Source of the DNA: G963664225 sp964538065
GTDB taxonomy: Bacteria > Verrucomicrobiota > Verrucomicrobiia > Limisphaerales > UBA1319
DNA: 64,000 nt
Reading direction: 5' to 3'
Assembly: GCA_964538065.1 (NCBI GenBank)
Contig: CAZIDG010000002.1
Span: forward strand, 1 to 64,000
Positions 50,324-58,617 of the stretch are shown one piece after another. A program made the position numbers and the translations under genes. Positions within the stretch are counted from its first letter, which is position 1. The number at the start of each line of letters is the position of its first letter. A model generated the notes under the pieces. The model was not told the origin of the DNA and searched no databases. It was given only the letters and a program-made list of their open reading frames with translations.

Positions 50324-51706
50324 TTAGGCCCGGTCCTCGATCAATTCCCGGCGCGCTCCGCCCAGCAACTGTTCCACGAAACTGGTCGCATAGACCCCAC
50401 GCCTGAAGTTGGGATCCTGCAGAATCGCCTGTTCAAATGGAATGGTCGTTTTGATGCCTGTGATCATGTATTCGTTCAAGGCCCGGCTCATCCGGCTCAT
50501 GGCCTGGCGCCGATCCTTTCCGAAGGCAACCAGCTTGCCGATCATCGAATCGTAGTTCGGAGGAATCATGTATCCTGCATAGGCATGGCTATCCACGCGT
50601 ATGCCAGGACCACCAGGCGCAAAATACATCTCAATCCGCCCAGGGCTTGGACGAAATTCATCAAATGGATCTTCCGCGTTGATGCGGCATTCAATGGCAT
50701 GACCACGAATCTGAACATCGCTCTGGCTGATCTTGAGCGGCTCACCCATGGCGATAAGGATCTGTTGCTGAACCAAGTCAATGCCTGTAACCTCTTCTGT
50801 TATAGGATGTTCAACTTGGACACGCTTGTTGACTTCCAGAAAATAAAATTGGCCCTGATCATCCACGATGAATTCCACCGTGCCGGCATTGGTATAATGG
50901 GCAATCTCGGCAATTCTAACAGCCGCCTTGCCCATCTTCTTGCGCAAGTCCTTGAATTTGTTCTCGATAAGCGGCGATGGCGTCTCTTCAACCACTTTCT
51001 GATTGCGACGCTGAATGGAACAATCGCGTTCACCCAAGTGGATGATATTGCCCCGATTGTCTGCAAGAATTTGAAACTCAATATGATGGGAGTTCTCGAT
51101 GAATTTCTCGATGTAAACCCCTGAGTTGCCAAAGGCCTTTTCGGCTTCATTCCTTGCCGAATGATATCCTTTGAGCAGCGATATATCATTATGCGCCACC
51201 CTCATGCCACAACCGCCACCACCGGCCACCGCCTTGATCATGACCGGATACCCAACACGCTTCGCTGTGGCAAGCGCATCTTGTTCATTATCAACGATGC
51301 CATCCGACCCTGGAGGAGGGAGCACACCCGCCTTTTTAGCCAGTTCACGACTCACCGCCTTGTCTTCCAGGGCGTTCATCGCACGCGAACTGGGCCCGAT
51401 GAAGCGAATGTTGCAGTTCTCGCAAACGTCGGCAAAGTGAGCGTTTTCCGCCAGGAAACCATAACCGGGATGGATGGCATCCACATCCGCGATTTCCGCA
51501 GCACTTACCAACCGTTCAATCCGCAGATAGCTTTCCGAGGCTGGAGCCTTGCCGATGCAGATGGCCTCATCAGCCAGTTGCACATGCATCGAGTTGGCAT
51601 CAGCCTCCGAATAGACGGCCACTGTGCGAATATTAAGTTCTTTGCAAGCGCGGATGATGCGGACTGCAATTTCTCCACGATTGGCAACGAGGATCTTTTC
51701 AAACAT
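50324..51706 (-). CDS. accC: Acetyl-CoA carboxylase biotin carboxylase subunit
   Basis: A 460-residue ATP-grasp enzyme that carboxylates biotin on AccB. The N-terminus F-E-K-I-L-V-A-N-R-G-E-I-A-V-R-I-I-R is canonical. The glycine loop A-G-G-G-G-C-G-M-R carries Cys where Arg/Lys-Gly is usual in many homologues. H-H-I-E-F-Q-I-L-A-D, G-E-R-D-C-S-I-Q-R-R and V-N-K-R-V-Q-V-E-H supply ATP, bicarbonate and biotin contacts; N-K-R replaces the common N-T-R. It follows accB by 48 bases. Confidence 0.97.
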   Translation of the reverse strand: MFEKILVANRGEIAVRIIRACKELNIRTVAVYSEADANSMHVQLADEAICIGKAPASESYLRIERLVSAAEIADVDAIHPGYGFLAENAHFADVCENCNIRFIGPSSRAMNALEDKAVSRELAKKAGVLPPPGSDGIVDNEQDALATAKRVGYPVMIKAVAGGGGCGMRVAHNDISLLKGYHSARNEAEKAFGNSGVYIEKFIENSHHIEFQILADNRGNIIHLGERDCSIQRRNQKVVEETPSPLIENKFKDLRKKMGKAAVRIAEIAHYTNAGTVEFIVDDQGQFYFLEVNKRVQVEHPITEEVTGIDLVQQQILIAMGEPLKISQSDVQIRGHAIECRINAEDPFDEFRPSPGRIEMYFAPGGPGIRVDSHAYAGYMIPPNYDSMIGKLVAFGKDRRQAMSRMSRALNEYMITGIKTTIPFEQAILQDPNFRRGVYATSFVEQLLGGARRELIEDRA

Positions 51707-51754
51707 GAAACGATGCGGAAATGTAAACGGTTATGGTTGTGTCAATTATGACTA

Positions 51755-52222
51755 TCAGCTGGGGCGCAGACGGAAGAGTGGCTGGCCGAATTCAATCGGC
51801 TTGCCGTTTTCGGCCAACACTTGCGTGATGACCCCACGGGCCTCAGCCTTGATCTCATTCATCACCTTCATGGCCTCGACAATGCAAACAACAGTGTCGG
51901 GACCAACTTCAGCACCGATATCCACATAGGGAGCAGCTTCAGGCGTTGGAGCCCTGTAAAAAGTGCCAACCATGGGCGACTTGATGTCGATCTCATTCGA
52001 GGCTGGTTGAGCCACTTGAGGAACCGGAGGTGCAGGAACCGCCAATGTAGCCTGCGGTGTGGCATACGCTACGATGGGAGTATCATCCTGGTAAACCGCG
52101 GATGATCCGCCGTTGGCCACTCGTTTGAGACGGATTTTGAAATCCTGTTTTTCCAACTCGAGCTCCGAGACGGCATTTTTCCTCATCAAATCAATGATGG
52201 CTTTAATGTCTTTTAAGTCCAC
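51755..52222 (-). CDS. accB: Biotin carboxyl carrier protein of acetyl-CoA carboxylase
   Basis: About 155 residues from GTG 52222, which has the strong ribosome site GGAGAAGG about 6 bases upstream and yields the usual N-terminus V-D-L-K-D-I-K-A-I-I-D-L-M; the frame runs on to 52309 through leader structures. The biotinylated lysine is in E-A-M-K-V-M-N-E-I. A Pro/Ala linker joins the N-terminal segment to the lipoyl-like domain. The leader has a promoter, a palindrome at the predicted transcription start and a terminator-like hairpin. Confidence 0.95.
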   Translation of the reverse strand: MDLKDIKAIIDLMRKNAVSELELEKQDFKIRLKRVANGGSSAVYQDDTPIVAYATPQATLAVPAPPVPQVAQPASNEIDIKSPMVGTFYRAPTPEAAPYVDIGAEVGPDTVVCIVEAMKVMNEIKAEARGVITQVLAENGKPIEFGQPLFRLRPS

Positions 52223-52250
52223 AAAACCTTCTCCACTTAAATTCCTGACA

Positions 52251-52266
52251 CGGTCTCCTGAGACCG
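52251..52266 (-). promoter_or_regulatory. Second hairpin in accB leader
   Basis: CGGTCTC-CT-GAGACCG, 7-base arms, about 30 bases before the accB GTG and just beyond the terminator-like hairpin. Confidence 0.45.
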
Positions 52267-52280
52267 CTCTGTCTATTTGT

Positions 52281-52314
52281 AAAAAGAGCAGTGATCGACT
52301 TGCCGACACTGCTC
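52281..52314 (-). terminator. Terminator-like hairpin in the accB leader
   Basis: On the minus strand GAGCAGTG/CACTGCTC with a 13-base loop and TTTTT directly after. It sits downstream of the predicted accB promoter and upstream of accB, so it may attenuate accBC. Alternatively it ends read-through from aroQ. Confidence 0.75.
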
Positions 52315-52317
52315 ATC

Positions 52318-52333
52318 CGTTATTTCAATAACG
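52318..52333 (-). promoter_or_regulatory. 16-base palindrome at predicted accB transcription start
   Basis: CGTTATT-TC-AATAACG, perfect 7-base arms, covering the predicted +1. A candidate operator for a fatty-acid-synthesis repressor, or a 5'-end hairpin. Confidence 0.5.
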
Positions 52334-52338
52334 CGATG

Positions 52339-52367
52339 AGATTACGACATGTGAACTTGGACGTCAA
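52339..52367 (-). promoter_or_regulatory. Sigma70-type promoter of accBC
   Basis: On the minus strand TTGACG, exactly 17 bases, TAATCT. This is close to consensus and would start transcription near 52332, leaving a leader of about 110 bases before accB. Confidence 0.65.
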
Positions 52368-52395
52368 GTCCTGAATACGGAAGGTGAAATTGGGG

Positions 52396-52416
52396 GCAAA
52401 AAACGGCTATTTTTGC
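52396..52416 (-). terminator. AT-rich hairpin after aroQ
   Basis: GCAAAAA/TTTTTGC with a 7-base loop, 28 bases past the aroQ stop. It is weak as a terminator. Confidence 0.3.
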
Positions 52417-52443
52417 TCAATAATGCACAGAAAAGACGCGATT

Positions 52444-52887
52444 TTAACGCGTTAACGATAGCGACGCCTCGAGCGCCAAAAGGTAGGACTGAACCCCAAA
52501 TCCCGCGATGACTCCCCGACATACGGGCGCGATCATTGATCGATGTCTGAACTCTTCCCGTGCATGGACATTGCTGAGATGAATCTCAATCGTGGGCAAA
52601 CCGACACCTGCAATCGCATCGCGCAACGCAATGCTGGTATGAGTGTAGGCTGCAGCGTTAATGATGATAACGTCGGCTTGGTTTCGTGCTTCTTGAATCC
52701 ACGTCACCAGTTCGCCCTCATGGTTCGATTGCCGAAAATCGACTGCGACTTTGAGCTGAGCAGCCTTGGCTTTAACTTGTTGCTCAATGTCTTGTAATGA
52801 GGCATTCCCATATACCTCAGGCTCCCGCAAACCCAGCAGGTTGAGATTCGGACCATTGAGAAACAAGACTTTCATCTCGCCCGACAT
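52444..52887 (-). CDS. aroQ: Type II 3-dehydroquinate dehydratase
   Basis: A 147-residue shikimate-pathway enzyme of standard size. It has N-G-P-N-L-N-L-L-G, the catalytic tyrosine loop R-E-P-E-V-Y-G, the substrate motif N-A-A-A-Y-T-H-T-S and the active-site histidine in I-E-I-H-L-S-N. Translation could begin at Met1 or at Met5. It lies 30 bases after the O-antigen ligase gene. Confidence 0.96.
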   Translation of the reverse strand: MSGEMKVLFLNGPNLNLLGLREPEVYGNASLQDIEQQVKAKAAQLKVAVDFRQSNHEGELVTWIQEARNQADVIIINAAAYTHTSIALRDAIAGVGLPTIEIHLSNVHAREEFRHRSMIAPVCRGVIAGFGVQSYLLALEASLSLTR

Positions 52888-52917
52888 TCTATCACCATCC
52901 CCAGTCGTTGTCGAATG

Positions 52918-54372
52918 CTAAAAGGTCTGACTCTTGGATGCTGTTGGGTTGGGAGTGGAAGGGGCAACAGATCCCCAGAGAATTCCCATCATGGCAAATG
53001 CAGTCCAGGATATGGCGGGTATATACAATCCGAATTCAACGCATCCGTGGAGCAAAAAACCCAAAATTCCAAGCCATATTGCAAAAACGGCAGCGTCAAA
53101 GTTGCTCATAATCCTTCGATACAGCAAAACCATGGTCGAGCATACAAATCCAAGGTAGAGGACGAATCCTGGGATGCCAGAATCGCTGCCTTGCTCGAGA
53201 TAATCGTTATGGACGAGCCGAGCCATTTCAGCTTCTGGCGCTTTTAGCTGCCCATAGGGGATGGAAAAGGTACCTGGACCCGTTCCAAAGAGGGGCTTTT
53301 GCTGGATGATTTGAACGGCTGCCCGCCAATAATCCAGGCGCGCACCCACGCTTGTGGCTCCCTGTTGAAAGTAATGACTAAAACGCACGGTAAAGCCTGT
53401 GAGGCCAATAACCAGTAACGTGCTGACGAACAACCATTTGAGCCGGGATGAAAACTTAAGATGAAGTATGGCCACAGCGATAACGATCAACGCAATCAAC
53501 CAGCCGGATTTGGAGCCGGACCAAAACAGACAGGCCAATCCCGCATAGAGTAGCACACCTGTTGCAACTCCCCGGAAAATGGAACTTTCGCCGACCTGCA
53601 TTCGCCATGACAGGACCGTCAGAGCGGGTAAAACCAAGAGAATCAATGTTGCCAGGGCATTGGGATACACCAAGGTGGCGAAGATCCTTCCAGTTGAAAT
53701 GCGAATCAGGAACTCGCGAGACATTTGCTGCCAATTGGGCTGCTCATAAATCCACTTCTGCGTGGCCTCCAAACCACCATAGTGCTGGCCAAAACCATGC
53801 CAGAGCACCAGAATGAAACCGGGAAGGATGCCCAGAAGAACATATTTCGTAAGTAACTTATCATTAAATACATACGAACATATGAGCAACATCAGCACAC
53901 AAAGGGTCAGATGTGTAAGGGTTAATCGGGTCAGGAAGGTATCAACGGTAAAAACAGAAGCCAGCCATTGCCACCCAAGCCATCCCACCGCGGCTATGAT
54001 GGGCAAGGAAAGAAGGGATTTACGCCATTGGCCCAAGACCAAGCCAAGAACGATTATTGTGATGATGAAACCGTAAGCCTGGGAGATGGACCACGGAGCA
54101 AACAGGTTTTCAAGAAAACCTTGTTGAACGGTGGCATCACCCCCAGCACCGGTCACTGCTAATTGTGGCTCCAGACTCAGCAGTGCTTCTGAGGGGGCAT
54201 TGAGATACCGGTCCAGGATGACTGGATTCCCAAATTTGAGGAATGAAAACCCCAAAAACAACCCAATAACCACCGCATACAACTTGTAAAACCAATTGGG
54301 AATAAAGGATTTAAAAGTAAGATTGCTGACTTTTGCCGCAGAACTGCCCACTGGTTTTGAAGAAGGAGGCAT
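52918..54372 (-). CDS. O-antigen ligase / Wzy-type polymerase family membrane protein
   Basis: A 484-residue protein with about eleven hydrophobic helices. The large periplasmic loop carries the Wzy_C signature (A-R-L-D-Y-W-R-A-A-V, P-L-F-G-T-G-P-G-T-F, H-N-D-Y-L-E-Q-G). Such proteins ligate or polymerise lipid-linked glycans such as O-antigen. The family also includes bactoprenol-dependent protein glycosylation ligases, so the acceptor is unsettled. It starts 5 bases after holB. Confidence 0.85.
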   Translation of the reverse strand: MPPSSKPVGSSAAKVSNLTFKSFIPNWFYKLYAVVIGLFLGFSFLKFGNPVILDRYLNAPSEALLSLEPQLAVTGAGGDATVQQGFLENLFAPWSISQAYGFIITIIVLGLVLGQWRKSLLSLPIIAAVGWLGWQWLASVFTVDTFLTRLTLTHLTLCVLMLLICSYVFNDKLLTKYVLLGILPGFILVLWHGFGQHYGGLEATQKWIYEQPNWQQMSREFLIRISTGRIFATLVYPNALATLILLVLPALTVLSWRMQVGESSIFRGVATGVLLYAGLACLFWSGSKSGWLIALIVIAVAILHLKFSSRLKWLFVSTLLVIGLTGFTVRFSHYFQQGATSVGARLDYWRAAVQIIQQKPLFGTGPGTFSIPYGQLKAPEAEMARLVHNDYLEQGSDSGIPGFVLYLGFVCSTMVLLYRRIMSNFDAAVFAIWLGILGFLLHGCVEFGLYIPAISWTAFAMMGILWGSVAPSTPNPTASKSQTF

Positions 54373-54377
54373 AGATG

Positions 54378-55412
54378 CTATAAATGGAGTTTTAACAAGC
54401 CAACTTCAATAGCCAATGCTTCTTGCACATTGGTTTCCAACAGCTTGCGTGTCTTTTCAAACATTTGCAGGTTCTCCAAAGCCTGTTCCGAACTCAAAGA
54501 ATTGGCGACTTGGGCTGTCGATTCGGCCAGTTCCACAAAATGAAGGGATTCAGTGGGTTCGCTCAAAGTCAGCATCCATACATCGCGAAGCCAGTGCTGG
54601 ATGAGTCCAAGAGACAGGGTGCGTCGACGTCGGTATTCTGCTTCAATGGCTGCGGTTAATTCCTCTTCCCATTTGGTGCGCAGGGATGCGTCCACTTCAT
54701 CGTATTTTTCCAATGGAGACTTTTCTGTAAGTGCTGTCTCGATCTCCTGGCGCTGGAGGGCCAGTTGTTTCATCAAGACGCCGAGCATTTTATAGCGCAC
54801 CAACAAATTCTTTGGGGTAACCAGAGCAGCCTCGCAAAAGGCACGCAACCATTGAAGATCATTCTGGTTGAGGGTGGTTTGCAAGTTTTCTCCAAGGTTC
54901 AAACGCAAACACCTTGAGAGGATGGTTTCCAGCAATCGCCCTGGTTCAGTGGAGAGAAGGATGAGGACTGAACTGGGGGGTGGCTCCTCTAATGTCTTTA
55001 GGAAAGCGTTGGCTGCCTGAATGTTAAGACGATCAGCAGCCACGATAATCCCAGCCTTCCATCCCCCCTCGAGTGGTTTGAGATGGACCTCCTGCATCAA
55101 TTCACGCATCTGATCAATGGTAATGATGCGTGACTTGGATTCCGGTCGAACCCAATGGACATCAGGGTGATTTCCCTCATTAATGCGTCGGCAGGAATTA
55201 CAATGGTCACAACAATCAATGGGCAGAGAATTGCCGGGAACGCGGACCGGATTTTCGCAATTGAGCGTTTTGACCAGGATTGTTGCCAATGATTCCGCCA
55301 GATCACCATCACTTCCCGTGAATAGATAGGCATGAGCCAATCGGCCCCGTTCGAGGCTGCGTTGAAGCAGACCCGCACCATGCACTCGATCCTGGAATCC
55401 TGCAAAGGTCAT
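54378..55412 (-). CDS. holB: DNA polymerase III subunit delta-prime (HolB-like)
   Basis: About 344 residues from ATG 55412 (M-T-F-A-G-F-Q-D-R-V), the usual start of delta-prime; the frame stays open a further 73 residues into the preceding gene but those do not match. It is an AAA+ clamp-loader protein with L-A-H-A-Y-L-F-T-G-S, a zinc module C-C-D-H-C-N-S-C and N-A-F-L-K-T-L-E-E-P-P. The degenerate P-loop (G-S-D-G-D-L-A) fits delta-prime, which does not bind ATP. No tmk gene adjoins it. Confidence 0.88.
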   Translation of the reverse strand: MTFAGFQDRVHGAGLLQRSLERGRLAHAYLFTGSDGDLAESLATILVKTLNCENPVRVPGNSLPIDCCDHCNSCRRINEGNHPDVHWVRPESKSRIITIDQMRELMQEVHLKPLEGGWKAGIIVAADRLNIQAANAFLKTLEEPPPSSVLILLSTEPGRLLETILSRCLRLNLGENLQTTLNQNDLQWLRAFCEAALVTPKNLLVRYKMLGVLMKQLALQRQEIETALTEKSPLEKYDEVDASLRTKWEEELTAAIEAEYRRRRTLSLGLIQHWLRDVWMLTLSEPTESLHFVELAESTAQVANSLSSEQALENLQMFEKTRKLLETNVQEALAIEVGLLKLHL

Positions 55413-55551
55413 GACTGCATTCAAGGTAGAACCAGCACGTTCCCGCTCCAAGCTTTTTATGGCAAGAGGCGACAAAATATGGGCCATTGTGACCCACTGC
55501 CAACAGCCGCAAACGATGGGATGGTCTTGGATGACGTGATGACACAGAATG

Positions 55552-56694
55552 TCATGCAGGGGACAATCGTTTGGATGTCCGGCCATCAAAGAAATGCAAA
55601 TGCTCCATGGCGACAAAGGACGACACTTCATTCCAGGTCAGGTTCATCTGACGGAGCGGAACTTTGGCGTGAAAAGGGTGTCCCCCCAAGGTTGCAGCGA
55701 TGACACCATGTTCGCCGCGCAAGCTCACTGCATGGACCTCCAACGGCAGTTTTACATATGCTCCTGTTGGAGACGTCTTTTGCCACACAATGTCGTCAGG
55801 ACGTATTCCCAGCACGACGGGATCGCTTTCTGAAAAGCCAGGAGGGAAGGAAGGTGCTGTGGGAAACCCTAGCAACAGGGAGGAACCCGTAGCCTTAGAG
55901 GGGGGAAAAAAGCGAAAGCCCGAATGATTTCCATCCTGGACCACGGTTCCCGTCAGCAGATTCATGGATGGGGTGCCAAGGAATTGTGCGATGAAGGTGT
56001 TACAGGGGTGGAGATAGACTTCAATGGGACGATCGATTTGTTCAAGGCGACCTTGATGCATCACTGCAAGATTGCCAGGAAACGACATTGCTTCAGATTG
56101 ATCGTGAGTGACATAGACCATGGGGACAGCCGTTTCACGATGAATTTGGACGATTAATGCCCTCAATTCCTCACGGGCGGGGGCATCGAGGTTGGACAGG
56201 GGCTCATCCATCAGAAAGGCTTGCGGTTGGCGAATCATGGCCCGTCCAAGAGCGACACGTTGTTGCTGGCCCCCCGACAACTCCGAAGGCAAGCGATCAA
56301 GAAGATGATCGAGTCCCAATCGGGCTGATATATCGGAAAGTCGCCGCTGGATGAGAGCGGGGGACGACTTTCGGAGTTTTAGAGGAAATTCGATGTTTTT
56401 ACGAACGGTCAGGTGAGGATAGAGGGCTGGATCCTGGAAAACCATTGCAATATCGCGCTGCCCTGGAGGCAGAGCGGTAACAGGTTGGCCATGGATATTG
56501 ATACATCCGGAGGTTGATTGTTCCAGACCGGCGATGATTCTTAGCAGGGTGGTCTTCCCGGAACCACTGGGACCGACAATGGCCAGAAAGGCGCGCTCAT
56601 CCAGGGAAAGCGATATGTCCTGAAGGGCTGGGACCGTTTGCCCATCGCTGCCCCGGAATGATTTGCTAAGGTTCTGCAACTCAATGGCGGCCAT
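55552..56694 (-). CDS. MalK/UgpC-type ABC transporter ATPase
   Basis: About 380 residues from ATG 56694 (M-A-A-I-E-L-Q-N-L-S-K-S-F); the open frame upstream to 57099 is not conserved-looking. Walker A is G-P-S-G-S-G-K-T-T, the signature L-S-G-G-Q-Q-Q-R-V and Walker B F-L-M-D-E-P-L-S-N-L-D. A C-terminal TOBE domain (L-G-I-R-P-D-D-I) ends the protein. Such ATPases energise importers of sugars, polyols or glycerol phosphate. No permease or binding protein is nearby; it may serve several importers. Confidence 0.92.
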   Translation of the reverse strand: MAAIELQNLSKSFRGSDGQTVPALQDISLSLDERAFLAIVGPSGSGKTTLLRIIAGLEQSTSGCINIHGQPVTALPPGQRDIAMVFQDPALYPHLTVRKNIEFPLKLRKSSPALIQRRLSDISARLGLDHLLDRLPSELSGGQQQRVALGRAMIRQPQAFLMDEPLSNLDAPAREELRALIVQIHRETAVPMVYVTHDQSEAMSFPGNLAVMHQGRLEQIDRPIEVYLHPCNTFIAQFLGTPSMNLLTGTVVQDGNHSGFRFFPPSKATGSSLLLGFPTAPSFPPGFSESDPVVLGIRPDDIVWQKTSPTGAYVKLPLEVHAVSLRGEHGVIAATLGGHPFHAKVPLRQMNLTWNEVSSFVAMEHLHFFDGRTSKRLSPA

Positions 56695-56763
56695 GCCGCT
56701 TACTCTGGGCCCGGGATTCACTGCTTGTCGAGGATGTAAATCAAGGACATGATGTGCCGTGCT

Positions 56764-56791
56764 TTGACAGTGGCAGGTCCCGATGTAATGT
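56764..56791 (+). promoter_or_regulatory. Promoter of the secreted three-module protein
   Basis: TTGACA (consensus -35), 16 bases, TAATGT. Transcription would begin near 56798, about 14 bases before the ATG. Confidence 0.55.
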
Positions 56792-56811
56792 GCGTGTAAG
56801 ATTCCAATGTT

Positions 56812-58596
56812 ATGAACAAGCTCCTGAACGCCGTCACCTGTTCCGTTTTTTGTCTTATGTTTTCGATGGTGATTACTGAGGCTCAACCGATCATCATCAA
56901 ACCGGAGACCTTTAAACCTCAGACTGGCACAAGCATAAGTTCCATACGCGCCATCCAATCGATGCCAGGATCCATGGAGGCCACCGTGGTTATCCAGTAC
57001 TCCTACGATGGATTGGCAGGGGCCACAGCCCACATCCTGCCCGTAATCGAAAAAAAGAGCCAAAAGGGTGTCTCTGCCTGGTTTGGCGCCAATGCACAAA
57101 CCGTTGGCGCAGGTCGTGGCACTGTTTCCATCAAGGTGAGATATTTTGTTGACGAAGAAGGGGTTCCTTCGGAATTGACTACAGACCGCATCAAAGTACT
57201 GATTCTCAACCAGACTGGGAACGTGGTCCTATACAGTGAAACCCAGGGTAAAAAGATTCAGTGGGGCCATTTGACCGATGATAAATCAAAGACAGCCGAA
57301 ACGGTAAAGAATGTTGACCGTGATGAGTCAACGAAGCCCTCCCAATCCACCCCAGGGGATAAAACAAAGAAACCCGAAAAAGACACCTCAACATCTTCGA
57401 AATCAACCGCCACTTCAAAGCCCATTTCACCTGCAGAGGCCCCTTTAAAAACTGCAACAACACCAGAGGCGATCCAGACACACACAACCAAGGCAAAATC
57501 CGAGCCTGCATCTGTGGAACAGCCATCTGAGAAGGTGCCACCCGTTCAGAAAACTGCCGCCCCAATCATTCAGCCTGTTCCCGTCGAACCCTCAACAGCG
57601 CCAGCTCAGTTGAAGGAAGAATTGAAGCAGGAGAAAAACAAGGGACTTGAGACCATCTTGCCGCGCCCCACAACCGTTGAAACGAATAAAGCCCCAGCAG
57701 CACAAGGTGAGCCTTTGAAGGCGCAAGACCGTACTCAGACAATGGTGAACAAGGAAGAATCCGGGAAAGAACTGGCCAAAGTGATACCGTCCCCGGCAGC
57801 CACTGCTGCAAGGGCAGACTCCATGGTCAAAAACGAGGAAGAACCAGTGGCCATGACCAAAGTATCACCGGGGACTCTGAAAACCCGCATCACGAATCTT
57901 GATGTTGTGAATCGTAGCCTGGATCGTTCAAAGGCAACTGTGGGAGTTGAATTTGAATACATGGATGATTTGTCAGATCCTGTGATGGGAGTTTATGTGT
58001 CACGCACAGGGGATGCGAAGTCACCAAACTTCTTCAAAACGGCTCCTGTCGGAATCGGTAAATCTCGCCGGAATTTCATTCTGGTACCTGTGTCCTTTGA
58101 CACCCAGGCGGCTCGTTTGGCGGAAGGGGAAGTTTACTATAGTGATCGCATGACGGTCTTTATCGAAGAGACCGTCAAACGGCGTCGATATGAGCTGTTT
58201 ACCGCGACCATGCTGCTCAAGTGGTCAGCTTCAGGGACCAGTGGCAGTGGGTTGCCGGCAAACCCGACGACCCTTGAAATGGACGATCTCAAGCAAATCA
58301 ATCCGGGAGCCGGTTATGTTACCATTCGATACAACCATCCCAGTGGCGCATCGGTTTTGCATGTAAAAATTTATTCCTCCAGCAATCCTGCCACAGCCGA
58401 TCTGTTAACCATTGAAGATCAGAAAGTACCCGCGGGACGGAACCTGCAACTCGTGGAATATGCGTTGAAGCCCGATGCCAGGATTCCGTCAGATGGGCTT
58501 AAAATGGATACCCTGGAAATCGAATTACGCGATGAGACAGGCAAGGTCATCAGCCAACTGCGGAAGGAAATTTCCATCACCTTGACCAGGCCATAG
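56812..58596 (+). CDS. Unrecognised secreted protein with three beta-rich modules
   Basis: A 594-residue exported protein with a clear signal peptide (about 1-24). I do not recognise the family. Residues 40-150, 360-480 and 490-590 are beta-rich and resemble each other: each opens with an I/L-x-x-L/I-x-x-I/V segment, then strands such as ATVVIQYSYD, ATVGVEFEYMDD and GYVTIRYNHP, and ends with a strand followed by ETQGKK or ETGKVI. They suggest three immunoglobulin-like folds. A low-complexity linker of Pro, Thr, Lys, Ser and Ala separates modules 1 and 2, over about residues 155-355. No catalytic motif, anchor or sorting sequence is visible. It is a stand-alone gene with a good promoter. Confidence 0.8.
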   Translation: MNKLLNAVTCSVFCLMFSMVITEAQPIIIKPETFKPQTGTSISSIRAIQSMPGSMEATVVIQYSYDGLAGATAHILPVIEKKSQKGVSAWFGANAQTVGAGRGTVSIKVRYFVDEEGVPSELTTDRIKVLILNQTGNVVLYSETQGKKIQWGHLTDDKSKTAETVKNVDRDESTKPSQSTPGDKTKKPEKDTSTSSKSTATSKPISPAEAPLKTATTPEAIQTHTTKAKSEPASVEQPSEKVPPVQKTAAPIIQPVPVEPSTAPAQLKEELKQEKNKGLETILPRPTTVETNKAPAAQGEPLKAQDRTQTMVNKEESGKELAKVIPSPAATAARADSMVKNEEEPVAMTKVSPGTLKTRITNLDVVNRSLDRSKATVGVEFEYMDDLSDPVMGVYVSRTGDAKSPNFFKTAPVGIGKSRRNFILVPVSFDTQAARLAEGEVYYSDRMTVFIEETVKRRRYELFTATMLLKWSASGTSGSGLPANPTTLEMDDLKQINPGAGYVTIRYNHPSGASVLHVKIYSSSNPATADLLTIEDQKVPAGRNLQLVEYALKPDARIPSDGLKMDTLEIELRDETGKVISQLRKEISITLTRP

Positions 58597-58617
58597 CAAC
58601 AGCGATCCAAGCCGGCT

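Noticed and set aside
55413..55631. N-terminal extension of the delta-prime subunit
   Set aside because: The 73 extra residues do not match the family and run into the preceding ATPase gene; Met at 55412 gives the standard N-terminus.
56695..57099. 135-residue N-terminal extension of the MalK-type ATPase
   Set aside because: It is Cys/His-rich shadow sequence that overlaps the start of the divergent secreted-protein gene; the ATPase domain begins directly after Met at 56694.
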